This document shows, piece by piece, positions 1-5,302 of a DNA stretch of 5,302 nt. Under the pieces are notes generated by a model that saw only the letters and a program-made list of their open reading frames with translations, was not told where the DNA came from and ran no database searches. This DNA is from Sulfurovum sp. (GTDB taxonomy: Bacteria > Campylobacterota > Campylobacteria > Campylobacterales > Sulfurovaceae), in assembly GCA_020721385.1 (NCBI GenBank), contig DYMW01000101.1:1-5302 (forward strand), given 5' to 3'. Position 1 is the stretch's first letter; each line of letters starts with the position of its first letter. The translations under genes and the position numbers were made by a program.

Positions 1-195
1 TTTCTTCAAAAGACAACTTCCTTTATTAAAATTTAATACTATTCAACTTTTAATGCCACATATATTTATTAATTGTTATTTAAGTTAAATATATTTTAAT
101 TTTTTTTAAGATTATATTTATTTTTTAGTTTTAATCTTATATAATAACCTCTAAAGTAAAGCGATTTTTCGTAAAACAATTTTTAGGAGTCTAAT
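1..195. other. AT-rich intergenic leader upstream of the response-regulator gene
   Basis: No convincing gene lies here. The stretch is almost entirely A and T, including a run of eight T at 100-107 and a perfect 7-bp-arm palindrome at 77-91 (TATTTAA, G, TTAAATA) of a kind that can arise by chance in such DNA. The right half holds the probable promoter of the downstream gene. At the extreme left edge the minus strand reads a ribosome-binding-like AAAGGAAG followed by TTG AAG AAA, so a divergent gene could begin at 9 and run off the window, but only three codons are visible. Confidence 0.6.
117..145 (+). promoter_or_regulatory. Probable sigma70-type promoter for the receiver/HD-GYP gene
   Basis: A perfect TATAAT lies at 140-145. 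There is no real -35 box: the hexamer 17 bases upstream (117-122) is TTTATT, within a T-rich stretch. This fits Campylobacterota housekeeping promoters, which rely on a strong -10 and T-rich upstream DNA rather than a -35. Transcription would start near 152, leaving a leader of about 45 bases before the ATG at 196. It is a motif match only, and AT-rich sequence produces such matches easily. Confidence 0.5.
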
Positions 196-1296
196 ATGCA
201 GTGGGAAGCACTAGGAGAAATAACATTATTGGTAGCCGATACCGATGCACTTAATCGAAAATTAATCACTTCACTCTTGGCCAAAGTTCCTACTATTAAA
301 ATTATTGAAACAGAAAATGCTAAAGAAACCATGGAACTCTTGGAAAATGAAAAGATAGACATGGTTTTACTCGATTATCACATGCAACATGAAAACAGAG
401 AAGAGACACTTAAATCCATTAAAAAAGAGACCAAATATGACTATATTCCCATTATCATGATTACCACAGATGATGGAGAGAGCAAAAATCTTTATGCCAA
501 TGGTGCGAACGATATTTTATGTAAACCACTCAAACTTACCAAATTAGAATCTACCATTTATAAACATATTGAAAAAAAACAATACAGAGAAAATTATAAA
601 CCCTTATACAGTTCAGAAAATACCAACAATCTTTACAGTACTGAAGAGAACTATAACCTCAAAGCCATTGAAGACTCACAAAAAGAGATTTTTTATGGAA
701 TGGCAATGTTGTACAGTAAAAAATACAATTCGGCAAACAGTAAAGTCATCGCCAATATTGCCAAAGAGTATGCTCTTGTTTTAGGTTATGATGAAGAGGT
801 TGCCAACAATGTCTATTATGCCACCATGATTCGAGACATTGGTTCATTGGCAATGACTAAAAACATACGTCAAGATTACCGATTTTCACAAAAAGATAAA
901 GAACTGTACAATCACTCTATGTTAATGGGGTATCAAGTAGTGAACAACTCCATTGAAACCAATTTTATTAAAATAGCCAAAGTTGTTATTGCTCAACGCA
1001 AAGAATCCTATGATGGTTCTGGTATTCCTCATCAATTAAAAGGCGATAAAATCAGTCCTTTTGCTACCATTGTTGCGGTATCTGAAACATTCCATGCCCT
1101 TTTATCTCCGCGTCCTTACCGACAAAAAGAGACCTATACACCAGAAGAGACTTATAGAATTTTAGCACAAGAGAGCAATCGAAAATTTCAAGCCGATATG
1201 ATAACGCGATTTTTAGAACATTTTGACAATTTTGTTCAATTACGAGAGAAATATATTCGACAAAATGCACTTAACTATAGTCAAGAGGCAGAATGA
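196..1296 (+). CDS. Response regulator with receiver domain and degenerate HD-GYP domain
   Basis: A 366-residue cytoplasmic signalling protein with no signal peptide or membrane segment. Residues about 8-125 form a CheY-like receiver: D60 in VLLDYHM is the phospho-acceptor, T90 and K110 (CKP) are the usual switch residues, but T16 occupies the place of the second acidic Mg-binding residue. After a polar linker (about 126-160), residues about 165-345 align with HD-GYP c-di-GMP phosphodiesterases, seen in DGSGIP (273-278), IVAVSETFHALLSPRPYR (292-309) and H240. Most catalytic positions are changed: the HD pair reads R213-D214, the following lysine is S217, the double histidine is R268-K269, GYP is G276-I277-P278, and the later metal-ligand Asp is E297. 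It is therefore probably not an active phosphodiesterase and may act by binding a partner or nucleotide; that role is inferred. AGGAG at 185-189, six bases before the ATG, supports the start. No DNA-binding domain is present. Its signal and partner kinase are not visible. Confidence 0.88.
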   Translation: MQWEALGEITLLVADTDALNRKLITSLLAKVPTIKIIETENAKETMELLENEKIDMVLLDYHMQHENREETLKSIKKETKYDYIPIIMITTDDGESKNLYANGANDILCKPLKLTKLESTIYKHIEKKQYRENYKPLYSSENTNNLYSTEENYNLKAIEDSQKEIFYGMAMLYSKKYNSANSKVIANIAKEYALVLGYDEEVANNVYYATMIRDIGSLAMTKNIRQDYRFSQKDKELYNHSMLMGYQVVNNSIETNFIKIAKVVIAQRKESYDGSGIPHQLKGDKISPFATIVAVSETFHALLSPRPYRQKETYTPEETYRILAQESNRKFQADMITRFLEHFDNFVQLREKYIRQNALNYSQEAE

Positions 1297-1330
1297 AGTC
1301 TGTTCTACAATTTTAGTGAAGAAACTCATA

Positions 1331-1359
1331 TTGCTAAAAACTAAAAAAAAAGATATAAT
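1331..1359 (+). promoter_or_regulatory. Promoter for the coiled-coil membrane protein, with A9 in the spacer
   Basis: TTGCTA at 1331-1336 (four of six bases of the -35 consensus) and a perfect TATAAT at 1354-1359 are separated by exactly 17 bases. This is the best-formed promoter in the window. The spacer contains nine consecutive A (1343-1351). Transcription would start near 1366, giving a leader of about 46 bases with AGGGAG at 1396-1401 as ribosome-binding site. It implies that the next gene is transcribed independently of the receiver gene, although read-through is possible because no terminator is evident between them. Confidence 0.55.
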
Positions 1360-1411
1360 AATTTAAAAAATACCTACAATTATGTCTGTACAATGAGGGA
1401 GCTAGAGCAAA

Positions 1412-2071
1412 ATGAGAGAGATACTGTTGGTTACAATATCAGCATTACTTGGATATATCGTTGTTTCAGCTTTTTCATCAACCACCACACCTCAAGAAGC
1501 CATGCGTAAAATCATTGAACAACCTCAAACCGATATGAAGCTCAAACAAGAATTGGCATTTGTTGAACTTGAAAAAACAGAAGAGACCAAACGCCTTGCC
1601 CTTGAAAATCAACAAAAACTTGAAGAGCTTCGTACCTATCAAGACATTGCCATTAACAGCAAAGAGAATGATACCAAAGTACAAATCAAAGAGATAGACT
1701 CAAAAACAAGCAGTGACTTAGCCAATCTTAAATATGCCTCTCAAGACAATCAAAAAACACGCGAAAGTAATACATTGATTGTTATTGCCATTCTTATCTT
1801 TATTCTTATATTTGTCTATCTTCGTTATCAAAAAAATTTGGTACAAGCAGAACTTGAAAAAGATACCGAATATAAAGAAATGATGGCAAAAAAAGAGTAT
1901 GCTGAAAAAATTCTTACCCTTCTTACTTCAGGAAATTTATCCATTGAGATGGAGAAAAAACTCTTAAATATGTTGGATGAACTTCACAACGGTGGTAAAC
2001 AATCTAAAAACGATAATTTTATCTATCATCCTAATCCAGAAATAGAACAACTTCCTTTCCAAAAAAAATAA
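1412..2071 (+). CDS. Unrecognised two-TM membrane protein with coiled-coil regions
   Basis: I do not recognise this 219-residue protein. Visible parts: a hydrophobic N-terminal segment (residues 4-21) after a short MRE start, usable as an uncleaved signal anchor; a hydrophilic stretch 24-119 rich in E, K, Q and L with heptad-like spacing from about 43 to 110, suggesting a coiled coil; a strong membrane helix at 121-137 followed by R138, Y and K141; then a second charged, probably helical region 145-195 and a polar tail. The positive-inside rule predicts both ends in the cytoplasm with the first coiled region in the periplasm. There are no cysteines, catalytic motifs or known domain signatures. 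AGGGAG ends ten bases before the ATG, slightly long but acceptable. The gene ends in an eight-A run directly before the TAA. A structural or scaffold role is a guess from shape alone. Confidence 0.8.
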   Translation: MREILLVTISALLGYIVVSAFSSTTTPQEAMRKIIEQPQTDMKLKQELAFVELEKTEETKRLALENQQKLEELRTYQDIAINSKENDTKVQIKEIDSKTSSDLANLKYASQDNQKTRESNTLIVIAILIFILIFVYLRYQKNLVQAELEKDTEYKEMMAKKEYAEKILTLLTSGNLSIEMEKKLLNMLDELHNGGKQSKNDNFIYHPNPEIEQLPFQKK

Positions 2072-2133
2072 ATGTTTACAATTATGATGTCTCACTTTTT
2101 AAAAAAAGTAACATTTATGACTTTGTTTAAATT

Positions 2134-2154
2134 TTTTTATGCTAATCATAAAAA
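2134..2154 (+). terminator. AT-rich hairpin, possible weak terminator after the membrane-protein gene
   Basis: TTTTTATG (2134-2141) and CATAAAAA (2147-2154) form a perfect 8-bp stem around the five-base loop CTAAT. Only one pair is G-C, and no U-run follows on the + strand, so it does not look like a classical intrinsic terminator. It lies 63 bases after the upstream stop codon and upstream of the psr promoter, the right place to separate the two units. It could equally be chance symmetry in AT-rich DNA. Confidence 0.25.
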
Positions 2155-2161
2155 CTAAAGT

Positions 2162-2193
2162 TTTACATAAGAATATCTTTTATAAACTATAAT
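2162..2193 (+). promoter_or_regulatory. Probable promoter of the psr operon
   Basis: A perfect TATAAT lies at 2188-2193. The nearest -35-like hexamer is TTTACA at 2162-2167 (five of six matches), but the 20-base spacing is longer than ideal, so the -10 probably carries most of the recognition. Transcription would start near 2200, the left edge of a large palindrome, giving a leader of about 58 bases. An 8-base direct repeat TATAAACT (2181-2188 and 2193-2200) flanks the -10 box. Confidence 0.5.
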
Positions 2194-2199
2194 ATAAAC

Positions 2200-2232
2200 T
2201 TACAATTAAGAGTAAAATACTCTGAATTATAA
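2200..2232. promoter_or_regulatory. Imperfect palindrome at the psr operon transcription start (candidate operator or 5' stem-loop)
   Basis: The core AGAGTA (2209-2214), AAA, TACTCT (2218-2223) is a perfect inverted repeat. Symmetry extends outward around centre 2216 so that 13 of 15 arm positions pair; the mismatches are 2208/2224 and 2203/2229. It starts just after the -10 box, at the predicted transcription start, where a bound repressor would block RNA polymerase. As RNA it would form a stem-loop at the extreme 5' end of the psr mRNA. It does not match the FNR-type TTGAT-N4-ATCAA box. The regulator is unknown. Confidence 0.45.
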
Positions 2233-2257
2233 AGTTAATAAATAAAGAGGAGAGCTT

Positions 2258-4720
2258 ATGCAAGTAGAGATGTCGAGACGAAAGTTTCTGCGAGGAACTG
2301 TTGTTATGACGGTAGCTGGGGGTACAGCTATGAGTGCAACCAATCTGTTTGCTAGTAGTGGTCAACATGAAAAAAAGTTGACCATTACCACCAAAACAGG
2401 TTTGGCAAAAGAGGTAAAGGAGATTCCAACACTCTGTGAGATGTGTGTGAACAAATGTGCAGCCATTGCCAGAGTGGAAGATGGAGTGGTTACCAAATTA
2501 GACCCCAATCCAATGTTTCCAAAATCTAAAAATATGTTGTGTCCTAGAGGAAATGCAGGTATACAAGCACTCTATGACCCAGATAGATTAAAATCGCCTA
2601 TGATTCGTACAGGTGAAAAAGGGGAAGGTAAATTTAAAAAAGTAACATGGGATGAAGCCTTTAAATACATTACCGAAAAGACTGTTAAAATATTAGACGA
2701 GGAAAAAGATAACCGATCATCATTCCTTTTCTGTGCTGGTGAAGGTATGGCAGAGCATACTTTTAAAACTTTTTATGAAGGATTTGGTTCAGGAAACTGG
2801 CTCAACCATGCATCGATCTGTTTACAAACGGTAGCTTCAGGATATGGTGTCACCATAGGGGCTTATCCTCAGGCTGATTTAGAAAATGCCGAATACATCA
2901 TTATGGCAGGGGCGAACCGTGCAGAAGCGATTGTGACTCCTGATACGATGGATGTCTTTAAACGTACCAAGGGGCGTGGTGCAAAGCTCATTTGTGTTGA
3001 CCCACGTTTTACCAATACCGCAGCCAAAGCTGATCAATGGTTGGCGATTAATCCTGGAACAGACTTAGCCTTTGTCTTGGCATTAACCTATGTGGTCTTA
3101 AATGAAGAAATTTACAACAAAGCTTATGTAGAAGAGCATTTCAATGGTTTTGAGGAGTATAAAAAACATATTTTTGCAAAGGGATATACTCCAGAGTGGG
3201 CAGAGCCTCTTACCAACATTAAAGCCAAAGATATTTACAAGATAGCCAGAGAGTTTATGGCTCACGCTCCAAAAGCAATCTATTATCCAGGTAGACGAAG
3301 TACCTTTGCTCAAAATGATTTCCAACTTCGACGTGCCATGGCGATTTTCCAAGGTCTAGGTGGTGGTATAGATTGCAAAGGTGGATTGGTCTTTGGTTCA
3401 TCCATTAAGATCAAAGGGCATGAGGGGTTAGCACCACTTTATGCAAGAGCTGAGTCACGTGCTGTTATAGAGAAAAAAGATGTTAAAGATGGTGAAGCTA
3501 GTTATGATGACTGTGCTGTTGTCTCTGGTGGTGGTTCATGGTTAGGATGGAGAAACCGATTCTTAGAAGATAAGATGCCTTATAAAGTACGTGGAATGTT
3601 CTGTTACAAGCACAATCCAATGCAAAATATGCCAAATACAGCCAAAACAGCAGAGATGTTGAAAAAAATGGATTTGGTCGTTGCCATTGACACCATGCCA
3701 AGCGATACCGTCATGTATGCCGATGTGGTACTGCCTGAGTGTACATACCTAGAGAGAACCGATCCTGTCAACACATTTGGTGGAGTAGAGCCATCCATTG
3801 CCCAAAGAAATAAAGTCATTGAGCCGATGTTTGAATCCAAACCTGTCAATGAAATTTTACGAGGTCTTATGGCACAACTCTCAAAACCTCTTTTTGAAGT
3901 GACTAAAAAATATGATGAAGATGTTCAAGAGGAGTTGGCTACATTAGAACCTGCGGAAATGAGTGAAGATAATGCAACCGTTATTACTCCTGCACAAACA
4001 GCGGCTCAAAAAGAGGCTGAGGTCTATGCAGAGTTTGACTTAACTAAAATGTATGAGCAAAACCAAGAGGAGATGAACGAACATGCCGTTCACCACTATC
4101 CTGAAGCAGCCGAAGCATTAAAAAAATATGGAGTCTATTATCCTAAAATGGACACATACTACAAAGAACTCTCGGATAATAAACATCAATACTACCCTGA
4201 AAAAGAGAAATTTTACTCGGTTCTTGGTGGTAAAACAAAAACTTCATCAGGTAAAGTTGAGTGTAATCTTGCAAGTATGGGAAATAAAGGTGTAGATCCT
4301 ATGCCAATATGGAAAGAGGAATATGCGTTTACTGTTCCAGAAGGTAAATTTAGACTTATGACAGGACGACATGCACAATTTACCCAAAGTGGTACAGCAA
4401 ATAACTCCGTACTTAGAGATTTAATGCCAGAAAACTACATTTGGATTAACAAACGTGTTGCTAAACAACAAGGTATTGCCTTTGGTGATTTGCTTGAAAT
4501 ACGCAGCAGCATAGGTTCCACACGCATTAAAGCCTATCCAACTGAAAAAATTGCTCCAAATCAAGTTTTCTTTATTCACGGTTTTGGTGAAGAGAGTTCA
4601 GCATTAACATGGGCCTATAAAAATGGTGGTAATGACAACGCCATAATCGAAGATGTATTAGAGCCAGTATACGGTGCTGCAGCAATGCATGAGACCAATG
4701 TAGAAATAAGAAAGGTATAA
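2258..4720 (+). CDS. psrA: PsrA-type molybdopterin oxidoreductase, catalytic subunit (polysulfide/thiosulfate reductase family)
   Basis: An 820-residue DMSO-reductase-superfamily enzyme. A Tat signal opens it (SRRKFLRG, residues 6-13, then a hydrophobic stretch, with likely cleavage after FA at 31-32), so it is exported folded to the periplasm. A [4Fe-4S] motif follows: C60, C63, C67, C95 (CX2CX3CX27C). C188 in HASICLQ is the probable Mo ligand. Cofactor-binding blocks include the region around 245-270 and the NPMQNMPN stretch (453-460); residues about 695-815 form the C-terminal molydopterin-binding domain. In the PsrABC family this subunit reduces polysulfide or sulfur to sulfide with electrons from the B subunit. 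It is longer than typical PsrA (about 765 residues), mainly through an acidic segment around 545-640. PhsA (thiosulfate) or ArrA (arsenate) are possible alternatives, since the iron-sulfur spacing and length do not exclude them. AGAGGAGAG at 2246-2254 supports the ATG at 2258; an in-frame ATG at 2270 (M5) would still keep the Tat motif. It is first in the operon. Confidence 0.85.
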   Translation: MQVEMSRRKFLRGTVVMTVAGGTAMSATNLFASSGQHEKKLTITTKTGLAKEVKEIPTLCEMCVNKCAAIARVEDGVVTKLDPNPMFPKSKNMLCPRGNAGIQALYDPDRLKSPMIRTGEKGEGKFKKVTWDEAFKYITEKTVKILDEEKDNRSSFLFCAGEGMAEHTFKTFYEGFGSGNWLNHASICLQTVASGYGVTIGAYPQADLENAEYIIMAGANRAEAIVTPDTMDVFKRTKGRGAKLICVDPRFTNTAAKADQWLAINPGTDLAFVLALTYVVLNEEIYNKAYVEEHFNGFEEYKKHIFAKGYTPEWAEPLTNIKAKDIYKIAREFMAHAPKAIYYPGRRSTFAQNDFQLRRAMAIFQGLGGGIDCKGGLVFGSSIKIKGHEGLAPLYARAESRAVIEKKDVKDGEASYDDCAVVSGGGSWLGWRNRFLEDKMPYKVRGMFCYKHNPMQNMPNTAKTAEMLKKMDLVVAIDTMPSDTVMYADVVLPECTYLERTDPVNTFGGVEPSIAQRNKVIEPMFESKPVNEILRGLMAQLSKPLFEVTKKYDEDVQEELATLEPAEMSEDNATVITPAQTAAQKEAEVYAEFDLTKMYEQNQEEMNEHAVHHYPEAAEALKKYGVYYPKMDTYYKELSDNKHQYYPEKEKFYSVLGGKTKTSSGKVECNLASMGNKGVDPMPIWKEEYAFTVPEGKFRLMTGRHAQFTQSGTANNSVLRDLMPENYIWINKRVAKQQGIAFGDLLEIRSSIGSTRIKAYPTEKIAPNQVFFIHGFGEESSALTWAYKNGGNDNAIIEDVLEPVYGAAAMHETNVEIRKV

Positions 4721-4722
4721 TT

Positions 4723-5286
4723 ATGGCAAGATATGGAATGGCTTTAGATTACAAAAATTGTATCAACTGTAAAGCATGTGAAGTTGCCTGTAAAGAGGAG
4801 AACGGTATTCTCTTGGGTGCAGATAAACATAGAATTTGGGTCGGGGTCAAAGAGATAGAGGGTGAATACCCACTACTCGACATTGTCTCAAGCTCATTTG
4901 AACCAAGTCAGTGTCAACATTGTGACGATGCCCCTTGTCAGTCAGTTTGTCCAACCAATGCCACCTATTATGATGAAAATGGTGTCGTTCGGGTCAATGC
5001 AGACATGTGTATTTTGTGTTCATACTGTATGAATGCTTGTCCTTACGATGCACGGTATGTTGATGATAGAACCATGACGGTTGATAAGTGTAACTTCTGC
5101 TCAGACACTCGATTGGCACAAGGTAAAACCACCACAGCGTGTCAAAATACCTGTCCAACAAAAGTAAGAACCTTTGGAGATTTAGATGACCCAGAGAGTG
5201 AAATTAGCGAACTGCTTAGAACAAGAGAACACTTCTCTTTAAAAGCCCATCTTGGTACAAAACCAAAATTATTTTATCTAACATAA
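4723..5286 (+). CDS. psrB: PsrB-type four-cluster ferredoxin subunit
   Basis: A 187-residue iron-sulfur electron-transfer subunit. All 16 cysteines fall into four [4Fe-4S] motifs: C13/16/19/23, C64/67/72/76, C96/99/102/106 and C123/126/140/144, the last with the 13-residue gap typical of DmsB/PsrB/PhsB proteins. It has no signal peptide; family members are carried across the membrane with their Tat-bearing A partner. It would pass electrons from the membrane quinol subunit to the PsrA iron-sulfur cluster and Mo centre. Length and the C-terminal LGTKPKLFYL stretch resemble PsrB more than the longer ArrB. The ATG lies two bases after the psrA stop, and its ribosome-binding site AAAGG (4711-4715) sits inside the end of psrA, indicating tight co-translation. 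No cysteine is missing. Confidence 0.9.
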   Translation: MARYGMALDYKNCINCKACEVACKEENGILLGADKHRIWVGVKEIEGEYPLLDIVSSSFEPSQCQHCDDAPCQSVCPTNATYYDENGVVRVNADMCILCSYCMNACPYDARYVDDRTMTVDKCNFCSDTRLAQGKTTTACQNTCPTKVRTFGDLDDPESEISELLRTREHFSLKAHLGTKPKLFYLT

Positions 5287-5296
5287 AGGGTACAAA

Positions 5297-5302
5297 ATGA
5301 AT
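5297..5302 (+). CDS. Start of the third operon gene, probably PsrC/NrfD-like membrane anchor (cut by window end)
   Basis: Only ATG AAT (Met-Asn) is visible. The sequence AAAGGG (5285-5290), overlapping the psrB stop, is a good ribosome-binding site six bases before this ATG, and the gap to psrB is 10 bases. In this family an A-B pair is normally followed by an NrfD-type multi-pass membrane subunit that binds quinol, so psrC is the expected identity, but this is inferred from context alone. Confidence 0.55.

Noticed and set aside
1..9. Possible divergent minus-strand gene starting TTG AAG AAA, preceded by AAAGGAAG (minus strand of 17-24).
   Set aside because: Only three codons are inside the window and TTG is a weak start; the match could easily be chance.
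77..91. Perfect 15-base palindrome TATTTAA-G-TTAAATA upstream of the receiver gene.
   Set aside because: The arms are A/T only; such a match is expected by chance in DNA of this composition, and it lies well upstream of the promoter.
1311..1341. Inverted repeat TTTTAG...CTAAAA after the receiver gene, considered as a terminator.
   Set aside because: The stem is only six AT-rich pairs with a long loop, is followed by A rather than T, and overlaps the -35 region of the next promoter.
2061..2068. Eight-A run immediately before the stop of the membrane-protein gene as a slippage switch.
   Set aside because: A frame change there would alter only the last few residues, so little effect is expected.
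2094..2109. ACTTTTT-AA-AAAAAGT inverted repeat after the membrane-protein gene, considered as a terminator.
   Set aside because: The two-base loop is too small, the stem is nearly all A-T, and a simple T-run/A-run junction explains the symmetry.
3098..3849. Minus-strand open frames inside the psrA coding region.
   Set aside because: They lie wholly within a strongly supported conserved gene and show no ribosome-binding site or domain signature; they are shadows.

Overview
The window is strongly AT-rich, with A/T-dominated codons and intergenic stretches that are almost pure A and T. It carries a compact Tat-exported molybdoenzyme operon of the PsrABC type. Together these suggest a sulfur-metabolising member of the Campylobacterota (Sulfurimonas, Sulfurovum, Arcobacter or Sulfurospirillum-like). 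This placement is inferred from style and gene content; the sequence holds no rRNA or other phylogenetic marker.

Layout, all genes on the + strand: (1) 1-195, AT-rich leader with a probable sigma70-type promoter. (2) 196-1296, a two-domain signalling protein with an N-terminal response-regulator receiver and a C-terminal HD-GYP-type domain that has lost most of its metal ligands. (3) 1297-1411, a short gap with a well-formed promoter whose spacer contains a run of nine A. (4) 1412-2071, an unrecognised protein with two membrane segments and coiled-coil-like regions. (5) 2072-2257, a gap with an AT-rich hairpin, a promoter -10 box and a large imperfect palindrome at the expected transcription start of the next operon. 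(6) 2258-4720 psrA, 4723-5286 psrB and the first two codons of a third gene at 5297, presumably psrC, packed with gaps of 2 and 10 bases.

The last three genes make biochemical sense together. PsrA is the periplasmic molybdopterin catalytic subunit, PsrB the four-cluster electron-transfer subunit, and an NrfD-like PsrC would anchor the complex and connect it to the quinone pool, giving polysulfide/sulfur (or thiosulfate) respiration. Nothing ties the two upstream genes to this operon beyond proximity and shared strand; each appears to have its own promoter.

No clearly new multi-gene system is visible. The points most worth a second look are the degenerate receiver/HD-GYP protein, the palindrome at the psr promoter, the poly-A promoter spacer, the unknown coiled-coil membrane protein, and the acidic insertion and exact substrate of the molybdoenzyme.
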